A stretch of DNA of 41,469 bases, from positions 1-41,469 of the forward strand of contig JAFXOY010000048.1 in assembly GCA_017528375.1 (NCBI GenBank), read 5' to 3'. The position numbers were made by a program, and so were the translations under genes. Position 1 is the stretch's first letter. Every line of letters begins with the position of its first letter. The notes under the pieces are model-generated. The model saw nothing but the letters and a program-made list of their open reading frames with translations, was not told where the DNA came from and did not search any database. Origin of the DNA: Clostridia bacterium. GTDB lineage: Bacteria > Bacillota > Clostridia > TANB77 > CAG-508. Shown piece by piece: positions 32,478-40,918 of the stretch.

Positions 32478-32972
32478 TTAGTCAACTGCATATACAATTT
32501 TGTTTTCTTTTAAGCTCTTTTGTACATCAATTACTCTTTGATTAGATGAACCTCTCCATTTTAAAGTAAAATCATGTAGCTCATCTTTATATTGACCATC
32601 AACTAAAACATCAATATAATTTAAAACTTCTTTTCCTTGTAAATCTTCATCAAATTTAAATCCTGACCATACCCATAAATTTTTTTCTGGATATTTTTCT
32701 TTAAATGCTTTGGCAAGCTTTGTTGTTCCTTCAATATTATTAGGATGTAATGGCTCTCCTCCAAGTATTGATAAGCCCTTAATATGACCTTGATTACACA
32801 AGTCTAATACTTCATTAATTGTATCATTTGTAAATTCTTTTCCGCCATTAAAATCCCATGTTTCAGTATTAAAGCAGTTCTTGCAATGAAATGCGCATCC
32901 TTGCATAAATATTGAAACTCTTACTCCAGGACCATCGGCTATGTCCATTTTTCTAATCAAATTGTATCTCAT
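32478..32972 (-). CDS. nrdG: Anaerobic ribonucleotide reductase activating protein
   Basis: NrdG is a radical SAM enzyme that generates the glycyl radical on NrdD. The cluster motif C-x3-C-x2-C is in GCAFHCKNC, followed by ETWDFNGG and the glycine-rich LSILGGEPL. The frame is open to an ATG at 32997-32999, but the ATG at 32970-32972 has GAGG five bases upstream and gives the usual MRYNLIRKMDIADGPGVR start with 164 residues. nrdD lies just upstream in the same operon, and a long hairpin follows the stop. Confidence 0.95.
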   Translation of the reverse strand: MRYNLIRKMDIADGPGVRVSIFMQGCAFHCKNCFNTETWDFNGGKEFTNDTINEVLDLCNQGHIKGLSILGGEPLHPNNIEGTTKLAKAFKEKYPEKNLWVWSGFKFDEDLQGKEVLNYIDVLVDGQYKDELHDFTLKWRGSSNQRVIDVQKSLKENKIVYAVD

Positions 32973-33014
32973 ATGTTCCTCGCCACCTTGTTTTATCAAA
33001 TTGTATCTTTAATC

Positions 33015-35210
33015 TTATTTAGTTGCTACTTTGTTATCTATATGTAAAACCCTCTCTTTTATCTCTTGTGTTCTACCTTTATTCCAGAAATTGCTTCCAA
33101 TGTAACCACATGTTCTTCTAGCAACATTTAGTGTATTATGATCTCTGTTACCACAATTTGGACAATACCATTCTAAATTATCATCAATTAGAATTTCTCC
33201 ATCATAGCCACATTTTTGGCAATAATCTGACTTAGTATTCATTTCAGCATACATAATATTGTCGTAAATAAATTTAATAACTTCAATTACTGCATCCAAG
33301 TTGTTTTGTAAGTTTGGTGTTTCTACATAAGAAATTGCTCCACCAGGACTTAATTTTTGGAAATCACTTTCCAATTTTAATTTAGAGAATGCATCAATTT
33401 CTTCAAATACTGGAACATGATATGAATTTGTAATATATGATCTATCTGTAATTCCTTTGATTTTTCCAAATCTTTGTTGTAAACATTTTGCAAATTTATA
33501 TGTTGTAGACTCAATAGGTGTTCCATATACTGAATAATCAATATCTTCTTCTTCTTTCCATTTTTTAGTTGCATCATTCATATGTTGCATAACTTGTAAT
33601 CCGAATTCTTTTCCTTCTCCATTATCTGTATGAGAATGTCCTGTCATGTATTTAACACATTCATATAATCCTGCATATCCAAGTGAAATTGTTGAATATC
33701 CATGACGTAACAATTCATGAATTGATTCACCTTTTCCTAATCTTGCTAATGCACCGTGTTGCCATAAAATTGGAGCAACATCACTTGTTACATTGCTTAA
33801 TCTCTTATGTCTTAATTGTAACGCTTTATGGCATAACTCTAATCTTTCATCAAATATCTTCCAGAATTTATCCATATCTTTTTTAGATGATAATGCAACA
33901 TCTGGTAAATTGATTGTTACAACACCTTGATTAAATCTTCCGTAATATTTACCTTTTCCTTCAACATAATTTTTAGCTTTAGCAATATTTCCTAAACTCA
34001 TTGTTCTATCAGGTGTTAAGAATGATCTACATCCCATGCAAGGATAGCAATCTCCTTCGCCTTTTTCATTTTTCTTTAATTCTTTCATAACTTTTTCTGA
34101 AATGTAATCTGGAACCATTCTCTTAGCTGTACATTTTGCAGCAAGTTCAGTTAAATACCAGTATTTACTATTTTCATGAATATTGTCTTCCTCTAAAACA
34201 TATAAAAGTTTTGGGAATGCTGGAGTAATGTATACTCCTTTTTCATTTTTGAACCCTAAAATTCTTTGATTTAAGAATTCTTCTATAATCATTGCTAATT
34301 CATCTTTGTATTCTTCTGTTTCACCTAAATACATGTTAACTGATAAGAATGGAGCTTGTCCATTTGTATTTGTCATTGAGTTAACTTGATAGTTGAATGT
34401 TTGAACACCATCAGCAACTTCTTTCTTTGTATCAATTTCAGCAAGTCTTTTACAATCTTCTTCTTTAAGTTTATAATCTTTGTATTTTTTATAGTATTTA
34501 TCATAACTTGCTCTAACAAAAGGAGCTAGATGTGTAAGAGATATTGTAGCACCACCATAACTTGATGATGAAACAGCAAGTATAATTTGTGTTGCAATTG
34601 TTGCTGCTGTTAAAAATCTGTGAGGTTTTTCAATCATTACACCATTTATAATTGTTCCATTTTGTAACATATCATCTAAGTTTATTAATTCACAGTTATG
34701 TAATGCATTTTGAGCAAAGTAATCTGCATCATGGAAATGAATAATTCCTTCGTCATGTGCTTTTACTATATCTTCTGGTAATAAAAATCTTCTTGTTATA
34801 TCTGTACTTGTAATACCAGCTAAATAATCTCTTTGAGTTGTTACAACTGTTGCGTTTTTGTTAGAATTTTCGCTATTCCAGTATTCGCTTTCACCTTCAA
34901 TTAATTCCTTAATTGATTGGTCTGTTGTATTAGCCTTTCTAACTAATTCTCTAGTATATCTATATGTAATATATCTTTTGGCTAATTGATATTTATCGAA
35001 TTCCATTAATTTTTCTTCGATTATATCTTGTATATCTTCAACCAATATACGTTTTTTATTTAAATCTTCAATATATTGGATAATTTCTTCAATTTCTTCT
35101 TTAGTAGCTTTTTCTTTACCTCTTACCTCTGTGTTTGCTTTTTGAATAGCGGTTCTAATTTTTTCTGGATCGTAATCCACAATGTGTCCATCTCTTTTAA
35201 CGATTTTCAT
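33015..35210 (-). CDS. nrdD: Anaerobic (class III) ribonucleoside-triphosphate reductase
   Basis: NrdD reduces ribonucleotides to deoxyribonucleotides under anaerobic conditions. The 731-residue chain begins with an ATP-cone (MKIVKRDGHIVDYDPEKI). It has the catalytic barrel with NTNGQAPFLSVNMYLG and CMGCRSFL. The zinc site is CQKCGYDG plus CPNCG, and the glycyl-radical signature RRTCGYIG holds Gly702. The start has an AAGGAGG site. The promoter lies in a short region shared with a divergent Crp/Fnr-type gene, with a palindrome over the -35. Presence of nrdDG without any oxygen-dependent RNR in this window fits an anaerobe. Confidence 0.97.
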   Translation of the reverse strand: MKIVKRDGHIVDYDPEKIRTAIQKANTEVRGKEKATKEEIEEIIQYIEDLNKKRILVEDIQDIIEEKLMEFDKYQLAKRYITYRYTRELVRKANTTDQSIKELIEGESEYWNSENSNKNATVVTTQRDYLAGITSTDITRRFLLPEDIVKAHDEGIIHFHDADYFAQNALHNCELINLDDMLQNGTIINGVMIEKPHRFLTAATIATQIILAVSSSSYGGATISLTHLAPFVRASYDKYYKKYKDYKLKEEDCKRLAEIDTKKEVADGVQTFNYQVNSMTNTNGQAPFLSVNMYLGETEEYKDELAMIIEEFLNQRILGFKNEKGVYITPAFPKLLYVLEEDNIHENSKYWYLTELAAKCTAKRMVPDYISEKVMKELKKNEKGEGDCYPCMGCRSFLTPDRTMSLGNIAKAKNYVEGKGKYYGRFNQGVVTINLPDVALSSKKDMDKFWKIFDERLELCHKALQLRHKRLSNVTSDVAPILWQHGALARLGKGESIHELLRHGYSTISLGYAGLYECVKYMTGHSHTDNGEGKEFGLQVMQHMNDATKKWKEEEDIDYSVYGTPIESTTYKFAKCLQQRFGKIKGITDRSYITNSYHVPVFEEIDAFSKLKLESDFQKLSPGGAISYVETPNLQNNLDAVIEVIKFIYDNIMYAEMNTKSDYCQKCGYDGEILIDDNLEWYCPNCGNRDHNTLNVARRTCGYIGSNFWNKGRTQEIKERVLHIDNKVATK

Positions 35211-35238
35211 TTCTTTTGTTCCTCCTTCTGTTTTTATC

Positions 35239-35268
35239 TTGACTAAATTCTACCAATAAAGTTATAAT
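35239..35268 (+). promoter_or_regulatory. Promoter of the Crp/Fnr-like regulator gene
   Basis: TTGACT (35239-35244), 18 bases and TATAAT (35263-35268) on the plus strand; the palindrome begins two bases after the -10. Confidence 0.7.
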
Positions 35269-35288
35269 ATAAAAAGTTGCACTTGCAA
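35261..35288 (-). promoter_or_regulatory. Promoter of nrdDG
   Basis: TTGCAA (35283-35288), 16 bases and TATAAC (35261-35266) on the minus strand. The -35 lies within the palindrome. Confidence 0.6.
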
Positions 35289-35294
35289 CTTTTT
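35271..35294. promoter_or_regulatory. Crp/Fnr-geometry palindrome between nrdD and its divergent regulator
   Basis: AAAAAGTTGC (35271-35280) and GCAACTTTTT (35285-35294) are a perfect 10-bp dyad with a 4-bp centre. The GTTGC-N4-GCAAC core has the half-site length and spacing of Crp/Fnr-family operators. It covers the nrdDG -35 and the initiation region of the regulator gene. Confidence 0.7.
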
Positions 35295-35327
35295 ATAAAT
35301 TTTGTTAAAATATTTTTGGTGATAATT

Positions 35328-35963
35328 ATGGACAGTCCTTTTGCTGATTTATCAAGGGTTCAGAGGCTCAAGCTCTTCGAATTGCTTGATACACATGTAT
35401 ATAAATATAATAAAAATGAAGAAGTTTTGCCAACCATTAAAAATAGCAATATTATAGCTGTTATTTTAGAAGGTTCCGTGCAAATAAGTTACATAGAATA
35501 TAATGGAAATGAAATTATATTAGAGACTCTTAATAAGAATGATGTGTTTGGAACTAATATTTCTTCAACTGGTAATGATAATTGCGATATTATTGCAAAA
35601 GAAAATACAGAAGTATTAGTAATAGATTATGTGAAATTAATGAATCCTAAAAATTTAAGATATCCATATTTCAACACTTTCTTTAGAAGCCTATTTGATA
35701 TTATAAATATAAAATTTAAAGAAAAAAATGAGCGTATGAGAATTCTAGAAAAAAAACAGATTAGAGAAAGATTACTTGAATTTTTCGAAATTGAACGTAA
35801 AAAATCTGGTTCAAGATATGTATATCTTCCATTTGCTCTTAAAGATTTAGCAGATTATATTTCTGTTAATAGATCCGCTATGTTTAGAGAATTAAAGCAT
35901 ATGAAAGAAGAGAAGCTTATTGAGATTCATGATAAAAGAATTACGTTGTTTTATCAATATTGA
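35328..35963 (+). CDS. Crp/Fnr family transcriptional regulator
   Basis: The 211-residue regulator has an N-terminal cyclic-nucleotide-binding-like barrel (about 10-110; ILEGSVQISYIEYNGNEIIL, then DVFGTN). The long dimer helix follows, then a winged helix-turn-helix with LKDLADYISVNRSAMFREL. Only one cysteine is present, so it cannot hold an FNR-type [4Fe-4S] cluster; heme, a small metabolite or a redox Cys are possible signals. The ATG at 35328-35330 has a GGTGAT site; an upstream TTG in frame lies inside the palindrome and is rejected. It is divergent from nrdDG with a shared palindrome, suggesting self-control and control of nrdDG. Confidence 0.9.
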   Translation: MDSPFADLSRVQRLKLFELLDTHVYKYNKNEEVLPTIKNSNIIAVILEGSVQISYIEYNGNEIILETLNKNDVFGTNISSTGNDNCDIIAKENTEVLVIDYVKLMNPKNLRYPYFNTFFRSLFDIINIKFKEKNERMRILEKKQIRERLLEFFEIERKKSGSRYVYLPFALKDLADYISVNRSAMFRELKHMKEEKLIEIHDKRITLFYQY

Positions 35964-36006
35964 CATAAAGTGGACGTTTCAAATAGAAACGTCCACTTTA
36001 TGTCAA
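35960..36006. terminator. Bidirectional hairpin, 20-bp perfect stem
   Basis: 35960-35979 pairs perfectly with 35987-36006 around a 7-nt loop and overlaps the regulator's stop codon. No long U tract follows on either strand, so the efficiency is uncertain. Confidence 0.7.
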
Positions 36007-36011
36007 ACGTC

Positions 36012-36566
36012 TTACATTAATTTTTTTCCTTCTGAAAATGCTTGACCAACTTTATTTCCAACCTTATAATATCCGTGTCCATATGGATCATAAGCCAAAA
36101 TTCCCATCTCATCTAATTTTAACTTTCCATTTTCATCAAAATATTCTTCATCGGCTAAAACATTTACTACTTCAACTAATGTTCCATCTTCTTCAAATCC
36201 TAAAACTTTACATTCCATACAAATAGGATATTCTTGAATAACTGGAGCATCAACATTTTCAGATTTTACACTGTGTAATCCAGTTTTTTCAAATTTATCT
36301 GTAACATTATTTGCAGAAACCAAACCTAAATAATCTGATTCTGCCATATATTTTTCTGTTGCAAGTGATACTGTACAGTATCCTGTTCTTTTCATGTTTT
36401 TTACGGTTTTATGTGATTCTGTTAAACATAACTTTAATTGTGTCATTTCTTGAGCCATTCCCCATGCAGCATTCATCACATCTACACTTCCGTCTTCATT
36501 ATAAGTTCCTATCATTAATACAGGCATAGGAAATATTCCTGGTAATGGTTTTAAATTTTTCTTCAT
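36012..36566 (-). CDS. Flavin reductase-like (flavoredoxin family) protein
   Basis: The 184-residue protein has the FMN-binding split-barrel fold of flavoredoxins and flavin reductases. Visible pieces are PMPVLMIGTYNEDGSVDVMNAAWG, here noted as its ends only, then TESHKTVKNMKRTG, a central YLGLVSANNVTDKFEKTGL and the cluster-free Cys in ICMECKVLG. The C-terminal DPYGHGYYKVGNKVG is typical. It probably moves electrons between reduced flavin and a partner protein under anaerobic conditions. The ATG has a GGAGG site. It starts 45 bases after copA and may be cotranscribed with it or read from a local promoter. Confidence 0.88.
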   Translation of the reverse strand: MKKNLKPLPGIFPMPVLMIGTYNEDGSVDVMNAAWGMAQEMTQLKLCLTESHKTVKNMKRTGYCTVSLATEKYMAESDYLGLVSANNVTDKFEKTGLHSVKSENVDAPVIQEYPICMECKVLGFEEDGTLVEVVNVLADEEYFDENGKLKLDEMGILAYDPYGHGYYKVGNKVGQAFSEGKKLM

Positions 36567-36611
36567 TATACATACCTCCGATTCTTTTTTAGTTATATCA
36601 TACCATATTAT

Positions 36612-38816
36612 TTATTTCAACCTTCTTAATCTCAGTGCATTCAATATAACAGTTACACTACTAAACACCATTGCTAAGCTCGCAATCATAGGATTTATAG
36701 AAATTCCAAAAGGCTTTAATAATCCTATTGCAATTGGTATCATTAAACAATTATAAAAGAATGCCCAAAATAAGTTCTGTTTAATATTTCTTATAGTTGC
36801 TTTACTTATTTTGATTAAATTCACAATGCAATTTAAATCATTTTTCGTTAAAATAACATCGGAAGAATCCATTGCAATATCTGTGCTATTATTTACACTA
36901 ACACCTATGTCAGAACTTGCTAAAGCTGGACTATCATTAATTCCATCTCCACACATCATTATAACTCTATGTTCTTTTTTTAGAGTTCTTATTATATTTG
37001 CCTTATCTGTAGGTAGAACTTCTGAAATAACTTTTGATATTTCCAGATCTCCTGCAATTTTTTCTGCTGTTTTTTTGTTATCACCTGTTAACATTATTGT
37101 TTCGATTTTTCTGCTTTTTAGAGTTTTTATTAATTCTCTTGCTTCCTCTTTAACAATATCATTTACCCCAATTAAAGCTATAAGCTCACTTTCTTTTGCA
37201 ACATATAATATACTATTTCCGTGTTCTGATAATCTTTCTTCATCTTGAACATGATTATTTATTATATTAAATTTATCAAGAATTTTTGCATTACCTATTA
37301 TTATTTTTTCATTATTTATTCCTGCTGTAACACCCATTCCAGCAATGTTTTCAAAATTATCAACATTTAAAAATTTGATGTTTTTTTCTTGCAAATGGTT
37401 TATAAAAGCTTCTGCAATTGGATGTGTTGATTTGTTTTCAATACTTCCTACTATTTGTAATAAATTATCATTTTCAATATTACAATAATTTATTACTTCT
37501 GATATTTTTAATTTTCCATAAGTTAAAGTGCCTGTTTTATCAAAAACAACAGTATTAACTTTTTGAGCTTTTTCAAGAATTTCACTCTTCTTTACTAAAA
37601 TTCCGTTTGAAGCACATAACCCCTCACTTACAACAATTGCTAGTGGTGTGGCTAACCCTAAACTACATGGACATGCAACAACCAAGATAGTAACAAATGT
37701 TGTTGTTGCAGTTTCAACACTTTTGCCAATTATTAAATACATAATAAAAGTTATTATTGCAATTAGAATTACCACAGGTACAAAGTAACCAGATACTTTA
37801 TCAGCTATTTTAGCTATTGGAGCTTTTGTATTTGATGCTTCAATAACAAGTTTTACGATTTCAGAAACTGTAGATTCTTTTCCTATTTTCTCAGCTTCAT
37901 ATTCTATGTAACCATCATAATTTAAACTTCCAGCTAACACATTAGAATCTTTTTCTTTTGCTACTGGCTTGCTTTCTCCTGTTATAAAAGATTCATCAAA
38001 ATGAGCTTTACCATTTATTATTTTTCCATCAACCGCGGCTTTTTCCCCTGCTTTACACACTACAATATCTCCTTTATGGATTTCATCTAATGTTACAGTT
38101 TTTAGTACTCCGTCAACTTTTATAGTAGCAACATTTGGAGTAATTTTCACCAACTTTTGTATTGCTTCTTTTGTTTTATCTTTATTTCTTCCGTCAATAT
38201 ATCGTCCTAATTTTATGAAATAAATAACTATGCTAGTTGATTCAAAATATAAATTCATAACCTGATGATGGTTTCCTTTGATAACCATATACATATTATA
38301 TATACTATACAAAAAGCTTGTAATCACTCCAATGCCAACCAAAGTATCCATATTAGGTGTTTTGTGAATTAAATTTTTATAACCATTTTTAATAATATCC
38401 CATCCATACAAGATAAATAATAATGTTATTATTAACAAACTTACCATGTAGTTTGTTGTATTTTGATGAATATCTAGAAATGGAATTGATGGCAAATTTA
38501 TCATATGCCCCATTGAAATATACATTAATAGAATAGCAAGTATTGTATAGATAATAAATTTAACTCTTTCTTTAACATTCTTTTTCTCAGTTCTAATTTC
38601 TTTAAACTCACCTAAACTTTTAAAACCAGCTTTTTTTACCAATTCTTCAATTTGCGTTATATTTATTTTTTTCTCATCATATTCAACTGTAGCGTTTGCC
38701 ATTACTAGATTAACTGATGCATTTTTTATTCCATCTTGTTTATTTAAGTATTTCTCTAATCCATTTGAGCACGCACTACAAGTCATACCTTCAATAGATA
38801 AAATAATTTTCTTCAT
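36612..38816 (-). CDS. copA: Copper-translocating P-type ATPase
   Basis: CopA exports Cu(I) at the expense of ATP. The 734 residues carry one N-terminal heavy-metal-associated domain with Cys13-x2-Cys16 (GMTCSACSNGL) and eight membrane helices in the P1B layout. The actuator has TGES (279-282) and the transport site is Cys382-Pro-Cys384. The phosphorylation motif is DKTGT from Asp426, STHPIAEAF contains the SxHP motif, and the hinge is GDGINDSPAL. CPC plus the single HMA domain and the copZ gene two bases upstream point to copper and not cadmium or zinc. The window shows no CsoR or CopY gene, so control of this unit is not explained. Confidence 0.96.
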   Translation of the reverse strand: MKKIILSIEGMTCSACSNGLEKYLNKQDGIKNASVNLVMANATVEYDEKKINITQIEELVKKAGFKSLGEFKEIRTEKKNVKERVKFIIYTILAILLMYISMGHMINLPSIPFLDIHQNTTNYMVSLLIITLLFILYGWDIIKNGYKNLIHKTPNMDTLVGIGVITSFLYSIYNMYMVIKGNHHQVMNLYFESTSIVIYFIKLGRYIDGRNKDKTKEAIQKLVKITPNVATIKVDGVLKTVTLDEIHKGDIVVCKAGEKAAVDGKIINGKAHFDESFITGESKPVAKEKDSNVLAGSLNYDGYIEYEAEKIGKESTVSEIVKLVIEASNTKAPIAKIADKVSGYFVPVVILIAIITFIMYLIIGKSVETATTTFVTILVVACPCSLGLATPLAIVVSEGLCASNGILVKKSEILEKAQKVNTVVFDKTGTLTYGKLKISEVINYCNIENDNLLQIVGSIENKSTHPIAEAFINHLQEKNIKFLNVDNFENIAGMGVTAGINNEKIIIGNAKILDKFNIINNHVQDEERLSEHGNSILYVAKESELIALIGVNDIVKEEARELIKTLKSRKIETIMLTGDNKKTAEKIAGDLEISKVISEVLPTDKANIIRTLKKEHRVIMMCGDGINDSPALASSDIGVSVNNSTDIAMDSSDVILTKNDLNCIVNLIKISKATIRNIKQNLFWAFFYNCLMIPIAIGLLKPFGISINPMIASLAMVFSSVTVILNALRLRRLK

Positions 38817-38818
38817 AG

Positions 38819-39031
38819 TTAATCTTCCTTAACAACTTCATACCCAATATCTTCAATAGTTTCTATAATTAGTTCTTTTGAAACCTCACTATTTGCGTTT
38901 ACAACAACTTTTCCGGTGTTGTGGTCTGCTACTACTTCTTCTATGCCTTCTATGTTTTTTAGTGAGTTTTTCACTCTGTTTTCGCAACCTTCACACATCA
39001 TTCCATTTACTTTTAATACTATTTCTTTCAT
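38819..39031 (-). CDS. copZ: Copper chaperone, CopZ-like HMA protein
   Basis: The small HMA-fold protein carries Cu(I) through Cys13-x2-Cys16 in VNGMMCEGCENRV and hands it to CopA. The frame extends to an ATG at 39086-39088 inside guaD, but the ATG at 39029-39031 has AGGAGG eight bases upstream and gives the normal 70-residue size. It ends two bases before copA starts. It follows guaD by 19 bases, an unusual partner for copper genes. Confidence 0.95.
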   Translation of the reverse strand: MKEIVLKVNGMMCEGCENRVKNSLKNIEGIEEVVADHNTGKVVVNANSEVSKELIIETIEDIGYEVVKED

Positions 39032-39050
39032 TTTTATATACCTCCTATTT

Positions 39051-39533
39051 TTAATATATAGTTTTATCGTTCTTATTTGAAAAATCATTAAAAGACTTTA
39101 TTGTTTCTTCTCTATCTATCTGAGTCAAGTTTAAAAAGTTTCTGTTTTCAGCCCCTTCAGTTAATTGACTAATATAGTTATATATGTAGTCATCTCTAAA
39201 CCCAATTTTAGCTGCATCTTCTTTGGTATTGCCATAATAAACCTGCTTTATATTTGACCAAATGATTGCAGATAGACACATTGGACATGGATAACATGAT
39301 GCATATAACTCACAACCACTTAAATCATATGAATTAATATTTTTGCAAGCATCTCTAATTGCCATTATTTCAGCATGTGCAGTTGGATCATTATTTTTTA
39401 AAACATTATTTGAACCTTTTCCAATTATTTCTCCGTTTTTTACAATACAAGCTCCAAAAGGCCCCCCTGCATTTGTTTTTAGATTATCATCTGATAATTC
39501 TTTTGCTATTTTCATATATGTATTCATTAGCAT
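39051..39533 (-). CDS. guaD: Guanine deaminase (cytidine deaminase-like fold)
   Basis: GuaD converts guanine to xanthine. The 160-residue protein matches the B. subtilis-type enzyme in size and motifs: NAGGPFGACIVKNGEIIGKG, then the zinc site His53-Ala-Glu55 in DPTAHAEIMAIR and Cys83/Cys86 in SCYPCPMC. The family tail IGFRDDYIYNYI and FNDFSNK is present. The first ATG has GAGAGG upstream. A tRNA adenosine deaminase is less likely because of these tail motifs. It lies between alkD (16-base gap) and copZ. Confidence 0.9.
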   Translation of the reverse strand: MLMNTYMKIAKELSDDNLKTNAGGPFGACIVKNGEIIGKGSNNVLKNNDPTAHAEIMAIRDACKNINSYDLSGCELYASCYPCPMCLSAIIWSNIKQVYYGNTKEDAAKIGFRDDYIYNYISQLTEGAENRNFLNLTQIDREETIKSFNDFSNKNDKTIY

Positions 39534-39549
39534 ACTTTCCTCTCTTTTT

Positions 39550-40296
39550 TTATTTTTGTCTTAAAGTACTTAAATACTCCTTTTCATCTTTACTTACTCT
39601 ATAAGAATCATGTATTTTACTAATAGCTTTATTATGAGTGAATTTGTTTAGATTATTTTTTTGTATAAATATTTTTGTTTCTTTTGGAAACTTAATATAC
39701 ATCTCACATATAAGCCATGCTTCAGCCATGTTTATATAGAATTTTTCACTTTCTATTTTGTTTAATGTATCAAATATAGTTTCTAAATTCTTTTGGTTCA
39801 TGAAATGATCTAATATCATTACAAGTCCTATTCGTGATATGAATTCTTTTTTATTTAATGACATTTTTACCGCTTCTTTGAAGTATTTATCTTCATGTTT
39901 TTCTACTATTTTTATGCTACTGCAAAAAGTATCACATAAAGCCCAGTTATCTATTTTGTTTATATATTCTTTAAAATATTTGTTAAATATTTTTTCATCT
40001 TTTATATGTGAAATTACTAAACCTTGTATCATTATTTCTTCATAATAGTTATTTTGAGCATATTTTAAGAATTCTTCTATATTTGTTTTTGCAATTTCTT
40101 TTGCTATTTTTCGCATTATTGGAACTCTAATTCCTATCATTTCGTATTTTGAATTTAATACTAGTGAACTGTGAAATTTTTTGTATTTTTCGTCTTTTTG
40201 AGTTATTAAATATTGTACGAATAATTGGTATGTTTTGGTGTTCCATTCTGTAGGTTGTGTTATATTATTGTTTATTATTTTTGTTTCTTTTTCCAT
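39550..40296 (-). CDS. DNA alkylation repair protein, AlkD-like
   Basis: AlkD-type glycosylases remove positively charged alkylated bases (3-methyladenine, 7-methylguanine) without base flipping. The 248-residue all-helical HEAT-like protein contains the residues placed as in B. cereus AlkD: Trp118 and Asp122 (DNWALCD), Arg155 (SRIGLVM) and Trp194 (EAWLICEMY). The N-terminus has LVLNSKYEMIGIRVPIMRKI. It is the first gene of a unit continuing with guaD, copZ and copA, with a possible promoter at 40340-40369. Confidence 0.9.
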   Translation of the reverse strand: MEKETKIINNNITQPTEWNTKTYQLFVQYLITQKDEKYKKFHSSLVLNSKYEMIGIRVPIMRKIAKEIAKTNIEEFLKYAQNNYYEEIMIQGLVISHIKDEKIFNKYFKEYINKIDNWALCDTFCSSIKIVEKHEDKYFKEAVKMSLNKKEFISRIGLVMILDHFMNQKNLETIFDTLNKIESEKFYINMAEAWLICEMYIKFPKETKIFIQKNNLNKFTHNKAISKIHDSYRVSKDEKEYLSTLRQK

Positions 40297-40339
40297 TTTA
40301 TTCTCACTTTTAATTTGAATTACTATTTATTTTGCTTCA

Positions 40340-40369
40340 ATCATATCATAAAAACATATAATCTTTCAA
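40340..40369 (-). promoter_or_regulatory. Possible promoter of the alkD-guaD-copZ-copA unit
   Basis: TTGAAA (40364-40369), 18 bases and TATGAT (40340-40345) on the minus strand, about 44 bases before the alkD ATG. Confidence 0.55.
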
Positions 40370-40445
40370 CTATTAACTTTCACTTTATCGTTTTATTTCC
40401 CTATGTAAACTAAATCTTCTATTCCATTTTTGATTTTCATTATAT

Positions 40446-40472
40446 AATGTGGTCCAAAATTGTGACCACATT
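40446..40472. promoter_or_regulatory. Perfect 9-bp inverted repeat upstream of alkD
   Basis: AATGTGGTC (40446-40454) and GACCACATT (40464-40472) are separated by nine bases. No U tract follows on either strand, so it looks more like a protein-binding site than a terminator. It lies about 75 bases upstream of the candidate alkD -35. Confidence 0.5.
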
Positions 40473-40521
40473 GTCATATATCACAACAGTTACCAATCCT
40501 AATAATTTTCATCAAAATTAA

Positions 40522-40564
40522 AAACTTGAATTAATGTACCAATTTGGAAACTTAATTCAAGTTT
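40522..40564 (-). terminator. Hairpin terminator after the DUF3781 gene
   Basis: A perfect 13-bp stem (40522-40534 with 40552-40564) with a 17-nt loop that itself contains CCAATTTGG. On the minus strand TTAATTTTG follows the stem's own T run. Confidence 0.65.
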
Positions 40565-40633
40565 GAAACTTTCTCTTTTTCTTACTTGTTATGTCCTTTT
40601 AGAAGCTCGTAATATCTTAATATTGCGATCATT

Positions 40634-40879
40634 CTATTTAATAATATGTGCTGTTATAATTGTATAACTATAAGAATTAATAGTAATCTTAATATTATCA
40701 ATTTCGCAGTACCAATTCTTTCCTTGTTTATAAATATTACACTTTTTATCTAATACTTTACTTTTACAAAATTCAATCACATTATTTGTATCTAATTTTA
40801 GATTCTTTTTAATCCTATCAATACCCATTTCTGTAGTATGAACTTTATCTAGATTTTGTAATAATACTTCTTTATTCAT
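40634..40879 (-). CDS. DUF3781 family protein
   Basis: The 81-residue soluble protein begins MNKEVLLQNLDKVHTTEMG and ends WYCEIDNIKITINSYSYTII followed by TAHIIK. This is the pattern I associate with the DUF3781 family, common as small stand-alone genes in gut Firmicutes and without a known function. Two Cys are present besides the one in WYCE, with no metal motif. It follows the TfoX-domain gene by 39 bases, and a hairpin terminator lies downstream. Confidence 0.8.
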   Translation of the reverse strand: MNKEVLLQNLDKVHTTEMGIDRIKKNLKLDTNNVIEFCKSKVLDKKCNIYKQGKNWYCEIDNIKITINSYSYTIITAHIIK

Positions 40880-40918
40880 TTTTCTATCAACTCCTAATGT
40901 CTTAATTCCCCAAACAAT

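Larger units (their letters stand above)
40297..40633. other. 337-bp intergenic region with two dyads
   Basis: No credible coding frame is seen. It holds the alkD promoter region on the left, a perfect dyad at 40446-40472 and a hairpin at 40522-40564. The remainder is plain AT-rich sequence. Confidence 0.6.

Noticed and set aside
35277-35327. Upstream TTG start for the Crp/Fnr-like gene
   Set aside because: It lies within the palindrome about nine bases from the -10 and lacks an SD; the ATG at 35328 has a ribosome site.
35328-35963. True FNR with an oxygen-sensing iron-sulfur cluster
   Set aside because: Only one cysteine is present in the protein.
36811-37248. 145-codon plus-strand frame opposite copA
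   Set aside because: It is antisense to conserved CopA motifs and has no start signals.
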